A DNA stretch of 57,610 nucleotides from a bacterium (GTDB lineage Bacteria > Arandabacterota > Arandabacteria > Arandabacterales > Arandabacteraceae): positions 1 through 57,610 of the forward strand of contig JALGZP010000016.1 in assembly GCA_025774845.1 (NCBI GenBank). Direction: 5' to 3'. The stretch's first letter is position 1. Every line of letters starts with the position of its first letter. Shown piece by piece: positions 32,225 through 40,144 of the stretch. Under the pieces are notes generated by a model, which searched no databases, was not told the DNA's origin, and was given only the letters and a program-made list of their open reading frames with translations. A program made the translations under genes and the position numbers.

Positions 32225-33553
32225 CTAGAAACGGTCCCAGAGTTTGGCTGCAAGATTTCGTGACTCCCGGGCAACCTCATCCTCGTCAATACCTATCCTG
32301 AGTTCCCGGTTCTCCATAAGAATCTTACCACCTACGATTGTGGTATCAACGCTCGCCTCAGCAAGACCGAAACCGAGATGTCCGAGGAAGGTATTGCCGT
32401 TAAGAGGTGTCGGGGGATAATACTCCATCAGGATGATGTCGGCGGCATAACCCTCCCTGAGTTCCCCGAGACCGATATCCCAGTAACGGTTGGCGATCTT
32501 CGCGTTATTCACTGTCAGGGTGTTCATCGATTCCATGAAACCGACGGAAGGATTCTTCTGGGCAAGGTGGTGGATCCAGAGGGCCTGTCTTAATTCTTCG
32601 AGCATGTTGACAGTCATCGCATCAGTCCCGAGCCCCACTCGTATACCTTTGTTACTCATGGCGATGATGTCGGCGACACCAACGGCGTTGTTGATGTTCG
32701 ATTGGGGATTGTGCACAACCGAGGTGTCGGTGTTCTTTAGGAGATCGAGCTCATTCTCGTTAACGTGAACGCAGTGCCCGGCTATCGTCTTGGGACCGAG
32801 CACACCTGCATCATTGAGCCGCTCAACCACACGTTTGCCGAAGTTCTTGAGTGAGTGCTCCTGGTCGGAAGCCGCCTCAGCCACATGAATGTGAAACCCG
32901 GTGTCGAGACCTTCCGCGGCCTCGACTGCGGTCTTAAGCGTATCATCCGATATCGTGAAACTCGCGTGGAGACCGAATAGGGCTTTGAGGTAATCATCCG
33001 GCTTGCGATTACACTTCTCGATAAAATCGACGTTCTCCTTTATACCTTCCGTAGCTATTTCAGGACCATCCCGGTCTGAGAGCTCGTAGCACAGGCTTGC
33101 CCTGAGACCGACTTCCCTTACCGCTGACGCGATCCTGTCAAGCGATCCCGTAACGGCAGACGGACTGGCATGATGATCGATAAACGTTGTCGTCCCCTTC
33201 CTGACGGCATCGATCAGGGGAATGAGGGCACTGTAGTAGCAGTCATCGAGGCTGAGTTGTTTATCAAGCCGCCACCAGAGTTTGTTAAGCACACCGACGA
33301 AGTCCTTGGCGGGCTCGATCTTGCCCAGCCCTCTCACCATCGTGCTATAGAAGTGCATATGCGCATTGATGAATCCGGGGAGGACAACCTTGTTGGTTGC
33401 GTCGATCACTTTGTCATAGGAACCGGTGAAGTCCACAGATTTCCCGACCTGCTTGATCCCGGCATCCTCGATGAGGAGGGCTCCATCGTCGATGACCTTG
33501 TTGGCTTCGCCCAGCGTAACCACCGTGCCGTTTCTTATGAGTAGTGTCGACAT
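32225..33553 (-). CDS. ssnA: SsnA-type amidohydrolase
   Basis: A 442-residue amidohydrolase of the cytosine-deaminase/TrzN/SsnA group. Metal ligands: GFINAHMHFYSTM (~60), HIHVAEA (~225), AGHCVHV (~258) and GTDAMTVNM (~305). The ATG shares one base with the stop of the DPD-like flavoenzyme (TGATG), preceded by AAGGAGG. In E. coli ssnA lies directly after ygfK in the yge-ygf cluster linked to anaerobic purine (uric acid) breakdown; here too it follows a large iron-sulfur flavoenzyme. The likely job is deamination or ring hydrolysis of a reduced purine or similar N-heterocycle. Confidence 0.8.
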   Translation of the reverse strand: MSTLLIRNGTVVTLGEANKVIDDGALLIEDAGIKQVGKSVDFTGSYDKVIDATNKVVLPGFINAHMHFYSTMVRGLGKIEPAKDFVGVLNKLWWRLDKQLSLDDCYYSALIPLIDAVRKGTTTFIDHHASPSAVTGSLDRIASAVREVGLRASLCYELSDRDGPEIATEGIKENVDFIEKCNRKPDDYLKALFGLHASFTISDDTLKTAVEAAEGLDTGFHIHVAEAASDQEHSLKNFGKRVVERLNDAGVLGPKTIAGHCVHVNENELDLLKNTDTSVVHNPQSNINNAVGVADIIAMSNKGIRVGLGTDAMTVNMLEELRQALWIHHLAQKNPSVGFMESMNTLTVNNAKIANRYWDIGLGELREGYAADIILMEYYPPTPLNGNTFLGHLGFGLAEASVDTTIVGGKILMENRELRIGIDEDEVARESRNLAAKLWDRF

Positions 33554-36054
33554 CAGTCCTCCTTAAGTGCTACAGCTTCTTCCTCGGTCCGCTCACGCAG
33601 GTAGAGCGCACTGGAAAAACACTTGAGTGCGCATATCCCGCAGCCAATGCACTTCGATCCATCGGTCACGGGGTGCTTGTCGTCATCAAGTGTAATTGCC
33701 ATATATGGACATCTCGTGCAGTTCCCACAGGAGAGACAGAGTTCTTCATGGACGGCCGATATGGCCTTCTTGGGTGACAGGTCCATGAAGTCCGTGATGG
33801 GTTGGGGGAAAGCCCGGCCGATGAGCTCGGCGGTCGAGGCGATTCCTCTATCAAGCATCAGGTGGCTTACACCTTCTTCGATGTGGTCTATGACCGCGTA
33901 ACCGTACTTCATCACAAGCGTGCAGAATTGCACGGTCGTCGCTCCCAACGCCAGAAAGTCGGCGGCAGCCTTGTAGTCCATCGGGCCGCCGTTACCGGAT
34001 ATGACCACACCTGCACTCATAGCATTTGCGAGCGTGAGATAGCTTATGGGCAGCACCCCGTCACCACTCATACCGACGACAATCCCCTCCTCCCACGCCG
34101 ACTTCTCGCCTTCGCGGAACATCATCGTGGGGAAGGTATTCGCCAGTGTGACACCCGCCTTTTTCCCGGGATACTTATCAAGCACTTCCCTGATCGCCCT
34201 CATGATCGGTGTGATGGATGTCACTGCGCCTGTGAGTTTGAAGAGTTTCGGGATCCCGGGGTCCGAGACGTCCATGATCCAACCGATTATCTTCGCAGTC
34301 AGCGCAGCATTCTGCGACACGATGTCCCCCTCGGTCCCATCTCCCCCCTGCGGGCATGAAAGACTGTATTCAATACCCATCACCCCGGCTGCTTCGAGTT
34401 TGTTTGTGTTGCTCTGCCAGCTCTTGCGGTCCCCGTCGTCATCACCGCTAACCGAACCACCCGTCGAGGCCACGGTGAGCCTGTCCGGGTACTCCCTCAC
34501 AAGTACCTCGATCTCTCCGCACACACGATCGAGCGCGTGGCCTGAGACGTTGTCGCAGTTACCATAGGTGAGCGTGTTAAAGAGATGCATGTACTCGGCC
34601 GGGATATGAATCGGCACGCCGTCAAATGCGGTCTTCATAATTCCACCGGGCCATCCCGCGTCATAGGCCGCCCGCATCTGGTCGAGACCGTCTGTGGGAG
34701 GGGCGGCTGAAAGCAGGAATGGAGACTTGATTTCACGTCCGAAGAAGTCCGCCGTGAGCGACACAGGTTGGGATCGCCAGCCTTTGATCCGGTAGGTACT
34801 CTTAACCGGATCCTCGATTTCCGGTGCCTTTGCCTTGGTGAGAAAACTCACGATCATCGCGGCGACGTTTTTGCCTGAAGCGACTGCTTCGACAACAGTG
34901 GTCGGGCCGTTGATGAGATCCCCGCCGTAAAAGACCGCAGGATTGTCTACACGCTCGAGACTCGACTTCGCACCGATCGCAACGACTATGTGATCGAACT
35001 CACGGCGTGTACACCCGGTCCCCGGGATGTCGGATAAATCAGCGAGATTGAATTCCTTTCCGGGAGCAAGTGCTATGTTGACGGTTCTTATGCCTGCTAT
35101 CTTATCCCCATCGACGATGATCTCGGTCACCCTCGTTCTCCCCGAGACCTCAATGTTATAGTCCAGAAGCGCCTGGCGCTCCACCGGTGTGAGCGGCATT
35201 TCCTTTAGGTTCTCAAGTGCAATCAACTCGACCCGTTCGGCGCCGCATTCCACAGCGGTTGTGGCACAGTCAAGAGCGGTCGCTCCCCCTCCGATCACGG
35301 CAACACTGCCATTCATGGGACAGTCCGCAGGTTCTTCCAGATAGACGAGACCGGAAATGGCCCGGTTCTCGTTATCAAGGCCTAGGGACAGTGGTGTATC
35401 AAGCCCCGAACAAACGGCAACGGCATCGAAGCCCTGCTTGAGGAGTTCCCGCGGGTCCTTGATCTCCACTCCGGTCTTAAGCGTCATACCTCCGATTGAA
35501 AACAGAAAGTCGATATCCGACTTGACGACATCCTTTGGGAGTCTGCCGTCGGGAATGAGATGACACATACCACCAGGGGCGTCCCTCTTATCAAACACGG
35601 TTACCGCGTACCCTTCCCTCGCAAGGACGATCGCTGCGCCAAGCCCTGACGGACCGGCCCCGACAATCGCCACCTTCCTGCCGTTGGGATCGGGCTTTCC
35701 GAATGAAGGCATCGTGCCGAGTTGCTTGGCCTTCTCGATGATGGTCGCCTGGACGGCCGGGATGTTGACCGGGTGATTGAGACCATTATAGACACAGCCC
35801 GACATGCAATGTCTGTCCGGACAGATCACACCACATATCCCACCGAGTGGATTGGCCGTCAGGATCCGGGCCGCAGCACGTCTGAAATCCGAGGGCCGGC
35901 CGACTCGTGAGGCCAGGATGAAGTCCATGGGCGAGCATCCCGCCGGGCAGGCATTGAGACATGGCTTCTCCTCACAGTTCTCACACTTTTCGACCTCGTA
36001 CCTGAATTGGGCATCGGTAAGAAAGAACTTCCTGGCTTCGTCCGAGTTATTCAT
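33553..36054 (-). CDS. Single-chain dihydropyrimidine dehydrogenase-like flavoenzyme (PreT-PreA fusion)
   Basis: An 833-residue protein starting at ATG 36054 after GGAAGAGG. Domains: Cys-rich helical FeS region (residues ~20-75; CENCEEKPCLNACPAGCSP, CGVICPDRHC), FAD motif KVAIVGAGPSGLGAA (~128), NAD(P) motif VAVIGGGATALDCA (~251), FMN/DHOD-like TIM barrel (~440-740) and two 4Fe-4S motifs (CLSCGNCTRCP ~771, CIGCGICALKC ~805). This is the architecture of eukaryotic DPD, while bacteria usually have separate PreT and PreA, which this organism also has at 40145-42688. The pyrimidine-binding block is changed: SCPQGGDGTEGD (~566) in place of NFSCPH, keeping the catalytic Cys. A substrate other than uracil is therefore likely, perhaps a purine as proposed for YgfK. 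Confidence 0.8.
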   Translation of the reverse strand: MNNSDEARKFFLTDAQFRYEVEKCENCEEKPCLNACPAGCSPMDFILASRVGRPSDFRRAAARILTANPLGGICGVICPDRHCMSGCVYNGLNHPVNIPAVQATIIEKAKQLGTMPSFGKPDPNGRKVAIVGAGPSGLGAAIVLAREGYAVTVFDKRDAPGGMCHLIPDGRLPKDVVKSDIDFLFSIGGMTLKTGVEIKDPRELLKQGFDAVAVCSGLDTPLSLGLDNENRAISGLVYLEEPADCPMNGSVAVIGGGATALDCATTAVECGAERVELIALENLKEMPLTPVERQALLDYNIEVSGRTRVTEIIVDGDKIAGIRTVNIALAPGKEFNLADLSDIPGTGCTRREFDHIVVAIGAKSSLERVDNPAVFYGGDLINGPTTVVEAVASGKNVAAMIVSFLTKAKAPEIEDPVKSTYRIKGWRSQPVSLTADFFGREIKSPFLLSAAPPTDGLDQMRAAYDAGWPGGIMKTAFDGVPIHIPAEYMHLFNTLTYGNCDNVSGHALDRVCGEIEVLVREYPDRLTVASTGGSVSGDDDGDRKSWQSNTNKLEAAGVMGIEYSLSCPQGGDGTEGDIVSQNAALTAKIIGWIMDVSDPGIPKLFKLTGAVTSITPIMRAIREVLDKYPGKKAGVTLANTFPTMMFREGEKSAWEEGIVVGMSGDGVLPISYLTLANAMSAGVVISGNGGPMDYKAAADFLALGATTVQFCTLVMKYGYAVIDHIEEGVSHLMLDRGIASTAELIGRAFPQPITDFMDLSPKKAISAVHEELCLSCGNCTRCPYMAITLDDDKHPVTDGSKCIGCGICALKCFSSALYLRERTEEEAVALKED

Positions 36055-36083
36055 ATCAAACCTCTTCCTTATGGATTTCCCCA

Positions 36084-36111
36084 ATTCTACCAAGAGGAAC
36101 AACCAAGTCAA
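36084..36111 (-). promoter_or_regulatory. Promoter of the DPD-like/ssnA operon
   Basis: Minus strand TTGACT (36106-36111), 16-base spacer, TAGAAT (36084-36089), 30 bases before the ATG at 36054. Strong match in both hexamers. Confidence 0.7.
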
Positions 36112-36210
36112 ATTACCTTTTCGCTGAGGATAAGGCAGAAGATGCAGCCGGGGTCATGGAAGGTGCCACCGCGCGCAAGGCGGCCCGTGCCCCGGCGGGT
36201 AACGGTCTCC

Positions 36211-36245
36211 TTGTGAAACATTATTGACTTGACTATGATATAGTC
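36211..36245 (+). promoter_or_regulatory. asnS promoter with overlapping palindrome GACTAT-GAT-ATAGTC
   Basis: TTGTGA (36211-36216), 17 bases, TATGAT (36234-36239). The -10 lies inside a perfect 6 + 3 + 6 palindrome (36231-36245) that could be an operator or chance. I see no T-box or other leader structure before asnS. Confidence 0.45.
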
Positions 36246-36285
36246 ATTGGATGTAGTTGTTGTCATCAAAGCAACGGAGGCCGCA

Positions 36286-37599
36286 GTGGCACTTCAGTCA
36301 GACAAGAGTATAAGCAGAGTCTCGGAACTCACCACACGGGAAGGCGAAACTGTCAAACTCCGGGGCTGGGTTTATGCCATCAGGAGCTCGGGCAAGATAG
36401 CGTTCCTCCAGTTCAGAGACGGAACAGGCATCTGCCAGTTGATCGTGAGCGAAAACGATATGTCCGGGGATGAATACAATCTGGCTACCGGTCTTGGGAT
36501 TGAGACATCGGTCCAGGTCGAGGGCACGGCAAAGGTGGAGAGCAGAGCGCCCGGCGGTGTCGAGCTGATTGTCAAACATTTAACGGTGATCGGACAGTCC
36601 GAGGACTACCCAATAGGAAGGAAAGAACACGGGCCCGATTTTCTGCTTGATAAGCGGCACCTGTGGCTGAGAAGCCCCAAACAGGCCGCAATCCTTCGTA
36701 TCCGGAGCAGTGTCGAACATGCGGCCAGACTGTTTCTCCATGACGAGGGTTTCTTTGAATTCAATTCACCGATCCTTACCCCCACGGCCTGCGAGGAAAC
36801 CACCCTGCTCTTCGAGGTCGACTATTTCGGCTTGTCGGCCTACCTGACACAGAGCGGGCAGCTTTACAGCGAAGCCGGGATCACGGCGCTCGAACGCGTT
36901 TACTGCTTCGGGCCGAGTTTCCGTGCAGAGAAGTCGAAAACAAGAAAGCACCTGACCGAATTCTGGATAGTTGAACCTGAGATGGCATGGTTCGATGCTG
37001 AAGACAACATGGAATTCCAGGAAAGGTTCATCAAGGCTATGGTCGCCTACGTCCTCGAGCACAACGAGAAGGACCTTACCCTCATGAAGCGAAAGCCCGA
37101 GGACATCGACCTTTCCGCCAAAGCATTTGAGATCATAACCTACGATGATGCGGTCAAGGACCTCAAGGCCAACGGGTTCAAGACAGAGTGGGGTAGGGAC
37201 TTCGGTGCCGAGGAGGAGGCCCATCTCATCAAGAAGATGGAAACACCGTTTTTCATCTACAAGTACCCGGTCGAAGCCCGTGCATTCTATATCGAGCGTG
37301 ATCCATCCGATGACAGGCTTGCTCTTTCGAGTGACACTTTCCTCCATGGCGAGTACGGCAGTGAGATCTGTACGGGCGGCCAGCGCGCTTCAAGTGTGGA
37401 ATTCCTTGAGGAGCAGATACGGCGGCTCAAACTGAATCTCGAGGACTACGAGTGGTATCTTGACATCCGCAGATACGGTTCGGTTCCTCACTCGGGTTTC
37501 GGGCTCGGGATCGAGCGGACGGTGCGCTGGATATGCGGTCTGCATCACGTACGCGAGACCATTCCATTCCCGCGCATGCTCAAACGCTTAAGTCCCTGA
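36286..37599 (+). CDS. asnS: Asparagine--tRNA ligase
   Basis: A 437-residue class II synthetase. GTG 36286, 5 bases after GGAGG, is preferred over TTG 36247. N-terminal OB-fold anticodon-binding domain (~15-115; VKLRGWVYAIRSSGKIAFLQ), then the catalytic domain with motif 2 around YCFGPSFRAEKSKTRKHLTEFW (~215-237), VEPEMAWFD, which is AsnRS- rather than AspRS-like, and motif 3 GFGLGIERTVRW near the C-terminus. It charges tRNA-Asn directly, so the organism need not rely only on the transamidation route. It is a compact form, shorter than the E. coli enzyme. It converges on the cyclophilin gene with a 5-base gap. Confidence 0.9.
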   Translation: MALQSDKSISRVSELTTREGETVKLRGWVYAIRSSGKIAFLQFRDGTGICQLIVSENDMSGDEYNLATGLGIETSVQVEGTAKVESRAPGGVELIVKHLTVIGQSEDYPIGRKEHGPDFLLDKRHLWLRSPKQAAILRIRSSVEHAARLFLHDEGFFEFNSPILTPTACEETTLLFEVDYFGLSAYLTQSGQLYSEAGITALERVYCFGPSFRAEKSKTRKHLTEFWIVEPEMAWFDAEDNMEFQERFIKAMVAYVLEHNEKDLTLMKRKPEDIDLSAKAFEIITYDDAVKDLKANGFKTEWGRDFGAEEEAHLIKKMETPFFIYKYPVEARAFYIERDPSDDRLALSSDTFLHGEYGSEICTGGQRASSVEFLEEQIRRLKLNLEDYEWYLDIRRYGSVPHSGFGLGIERTVRWICGLHHVRETIPFPRMLKRLSP

Positions 37600-37604
37600 G
37601 CAGC

Positions 37605-38198
37605 TCACTCGCTGAGCAGCACCACACCGGTGATTTCGATTTCAGGATTGAGGTATTGACCTTCAGCGGGCTGCAGGTGGATTACTCGAACTGTTTCCAT
37701 CCCATCGACCACCTGTCCGAACGCGGCAAAACCCTGCCAGTCGGAGTTACGCCTGCCACCGAAATCAAGATCAGGCTGATCGTTCACACAGATGAAGATC
37801 TCCGAACTTGCCGTCCCCGGCTCGAGTCTGGCCATTGAAACCGTACCGTCTTTATGAAGCACCCCGGTCTGGGCCGTTGTCTCGTGCTCGATCGGACCGA
37901 GACCCCTTCCGTCCTCATCTTCCTTGAGCCCACCCTGGATGACCTCGATCTTGATGTCGTTATCGGGCTGGTTATCCATGGTGACCGTGCGATAGAAGGT
38001 CGCCCCCTCGAAGCGCCCCTCCCGGACATACGTAAGGAAGTTCGTGGCCGTGATGGGGGCTTCACGCACGTAGATCTCGACCGTAATATCACCCAGCTCC
38101 GTTTTGATAAGCACCCTGGGATTTCTCTGATCACAACCACAGAGTAGAACCATGGCGGACAGGGCGACCAGTAGAATCAACAGAATCGAAGTACGCAT
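37605..38198 (-). CDS. Cyclophilin-type peptidyl-prolyl isomerase, lipoprotein
   Basis: A 197-residue protein. ATG 38198 follows GGAGGT and is preferred to the longer frame to 38252. The N-terminus MRTSILLILLVALSAMVLLCGC is a lipoprotein signal with the modified Cys about residue 22, so it should sit in a membrane facing the periplasm. The cyclophilin domain follows: TELGDITVEIY, APITATNFLTYV, FEGATFYRTV, VIQGG, SSEIFICVNDQPDLDFGG and FAAFGQVVDGMETV. The catalytic Arg of FYR is present. The usual FF.H block after VIQGG is altered with an insert (GLKEDEDGRGLGPIEHE), typical of bacterial periplasmic forms. It helps fold exported proteins. Confidence 0.85.
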   Translation of the reverse strand: MRTSILLILLVALSAMVLLCGCDQRNPRVLIKTELGDITVEIYVREAPITATNFLTYVREGRFEGATFYRTVTMDNQPDNDIKIEVIQGGLKEDEDGRGLGPIEHETTAQTGVLHKDGTVSMARLEPGTASSEIFICVNDQPDLDFGGRRNSDWQGFAAFGQVVDGMETVRVIHLQPAEGQYLNPEIEITGVVLLSE

Positions 38199-38310
38199 CG
38201 GACCCACCTCCAGTATTGGTTTCATGTAATACCGCAACTCACTATACACCATCGGAAAGAGTCAGAGCTCGAAATTCGCAGGGATGAATGGTCGGGGTTC
38301 CGCCCCTTCG

Positions 38311-39975
38311 TTACGGGCTGAGGAGAACCATGCGTTTGGTCCGGACACGGTCACCGGCGGTGAGCCGGTAGTAGTATATCCCGGGGGACAGACCATCACC
38401 TGAAAAGACCACCCGGTGCGGCCCCGAGGTCATCCAAACGCCGGAGAGAGGACGATCGACAAGCTGGCCTCTTACATTGTGGATGGAAATATCGACATCA
38501 GCTGCGACATCCAACTCAAAGGAAATCACCGTCCGTGAAGCAAACGGGTTGGGGAAGTTCTGAGCAAGTTCGAAGACCGCCGGAACCGCCTGCGGGTGGT
38601 CCAATCCCGCTATATCCCCTACCACAACTGTCACAGGCACCTCAATCGAGCTTTCATCGCTGTCATCACTCGCTATTATCACTCTTGTAGAATCGATCAG
38701 ATCCGATTCTGCGGAGGTGTAACTCACCCACACGTATGCATAGGTTTCGGGAGCCAGCACCAGGCTCGACGCACCGACACTGAAATCAGGGTCGGTTGAG
38801 GTGATTGACGATACATGGAGTGTGTCATTGCCGCTGTTTATAACTGCTATGTGGTAATACACCGTTGTGTTGTAGTCGATCGTTCCAAGATCGATACCGG
38901 CCGGAGCCACTGCGATCTCCGGTGCAACGGAGTGGGTCGCAGTCCCAAAGAAACTCGAAATACGATCCATAAGTGCTGGATGGTCTATAAATGGATTCCG
39001 GTTATTCTGCAGGGCATAGATGTCTGCGTTACGCTGCTCTTCATCGGCGTCGACAGGATCGGTGACATGCCACGTACGCATGTGGGCTTCCATCTTGGTT
39101 GCATTGACATAACCGTTGTGGGCCCCGTTGTATCGGATAATGTAGTAGAAGTGGCTCCGGGCTACGTTACCCTTGTGCACATCCCGCGGCTCAAAAACCG
39201 TCTGACCCTGCGAGTCGGTACCGAGTTTTGACCCGCCCTGAGCCCAGGTGGCTGCCGTTACGATTCCGAAGTCATAGCTTCCACGCTGGCTGTTGGCGGT
39301 CATATCCGTGGGGTAGAGATGGAAGATATCGGACTTCATGGGTTCTGCGCTGCCGAAGAAAGCCTGGGGCCAGGTGTGTTCACAATTGAAGTTATTGGCG
39401 GTGGCTCCTGCGCGTGTGTTGAAAAAGGCCGTTCGACCCGTGTAAACACATGTCACCCAACCGCTGTCATTATCGATATTCGCGTACATCTGGTCCCGGG
39501 CCGGCGTATAGCCCAGGGAAGTGTGACCGTCGATGATATCGGTCAGACTGTCTTTGAGCTCCTCAGCCCACTTGTTCCGGGTGCTGCTGTAATAAGTTCC
39601 GGTGTAGTGGACTTCCGCAGATACCGCAACCACGAGGGAGCGCACGCCCTGGTCGAGCGTTATCCGCAAGACATCCCCATAGTCGACATTCTGCTCGGAT
39701 TCGAAGTAGACATCGAACTCGTGGCTACCCAGGCCGGGAATTGACATGGGCGTGAGATCGGTTGAGAATTCACTCTCGGCAAAGTCCACCCCGGTCACCT
39801 GGACAGGCACCGCCAGGTTATTCGTGAGGGTCGCGCTGAGAGTACAGGGCTCCCCCGCCGTCACCACTCCGAACGAGAGAACGCTGTCAGACAGGCTGAC
39901 CTCATTCCACCCACTCGCCGCACCGGCCAGACCAAGTACAAATACAATACTGCTAAGGATATAGAATCGCTTCAT
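38311..39975 (-). CDS. Secreted endonuclease I-family nuclease with FlgD/T9SS-type tail
   Basis: A 554-residue exported protein with a signal peptide (~22 residues, ending GAASG). Residues ~25-125 form an Ig-like domain; ~130-345 are an endonuclease I (EndA/NucM) domain with the catalytic block NNFNCEHTWPQAFF (~195), DIFHLYPTD and NGxxANSQRGSYDFG-like NSQRGSYDFG, plus HKGNVARSHFYYI. A second Ig-like domain (~355-455) and a sorting tail (~468-554; ELAQNFPNPFASRTVISFEL ... KRMVLLSP) follow. It digests extracellular DNA and RNA non-specifically, probably for nutrient scavenging, which fits the nucleobase catabolic genes next door. The start ATG 39975 follows AAGGTA. Confidence 0.87.
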   Translation of the reverse strand: MKRFYILSSIVFVLGLAGAASGWNEVSLSDSVLSFGVVTAGEPCTLSATLTNNLAVPVQVTGVDFAESEFSTDLTPMSIPGLGSHEFDVYFESEQNVDYGDVLRITLDQGVRSLVVAVSAEVHYTGTYYSSTRNKWAEELKDSLTDIIDGHTSLGYTPARDQMYANIDNDSGWVTCVYTGRTAFFNTRAGATANNFNCEHTWPQAFFGSAEPMKSDIFHLYPTDMTANSQRGSYDFGIVTAATWAQGGSKLGTDSQGQTVFEPRDVHKGNVARSHFYYIIRYNGAHNGYVNATKMEAHMRTWHVTDPVDADEEQRNADIYALQNNRNPFIDHPALMDRISSFFGTATHSVAPEIAVAPAGIDLGTIDYNTTVYYHIAVINSGNDTLHVSSITSTDPDFSVGASSLVLAPETYAYVWVSYTSAESDLIDSTRVIIASDDSDESSIEVPVTVVVGDIAGLDHPQAVPAVFELAQNFPNPFASRTVISFELDVAADVDISIHNVRGQLVDRPLSGVWMTSGPHRVVFSGDGLSPGIYYYRLTAGDRVRTKRMVLLSP

Positions 39976-39983
39976 TACCTTAC

Positions 39984-40006
39984 ATTATAACACATCTCAA
40001 GCGATA
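39984..40006 (-). promoter_or_regulatory. Promoter of the endonuclease gene, very short leader
   Basis: A perfect TATAAT on the minus strand (39984-39989) with a weak -35 (GTGAAA) 17 bases further. It ends only 8 bases before the ATG, so the transcript would be nearly leaderless if this is the real -10. Confidence 0.4.
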
Positions 40007-40066
40007 TTTCACCGTTTTCGTCGTGTGAGGAGCGGATGAATGAGAGTCATCAAGCCCGCAGGAACT

Positions 40067-40136
40067 CGCTGGTGCATCTTTTGGACCGCAAGCGAATGCC
40101 TCACTTTGAGCAAGCGGAGCGAAAGGTGCACCAGCG
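40067..40136. repeat. Inverted repeat CGCTGGTGCA/TGCACCAGCG after preA
   Basis: Perfect 10-base arms (40067-40076 and 40127-40136), extended by partial pairing to ~16 bases, enclose 50 bases with two near-direct GCAAGCG copies. It begins 9 bases downstream of the last gene of the pyrimidine operon. It could stabilise or terminate that transcript, or be a dispersed repeat of another family than the A/B/C palindromes. No U-tract follows. Confidence 0.45.
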
Positions 40137-40144
40137 TTCAGCAG

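Noticed and set aside
36120-36285. T-box or other riboswitch before asnS
   Set aside because: I could not find a T-box consensus, specifier loop or terminator/antiterminator pair.
40067-40136. Integron attC site
   Set aside because: The GTTRRRY/RYYYAAC core boxes are not present and no integrase or cassette array is nearby.
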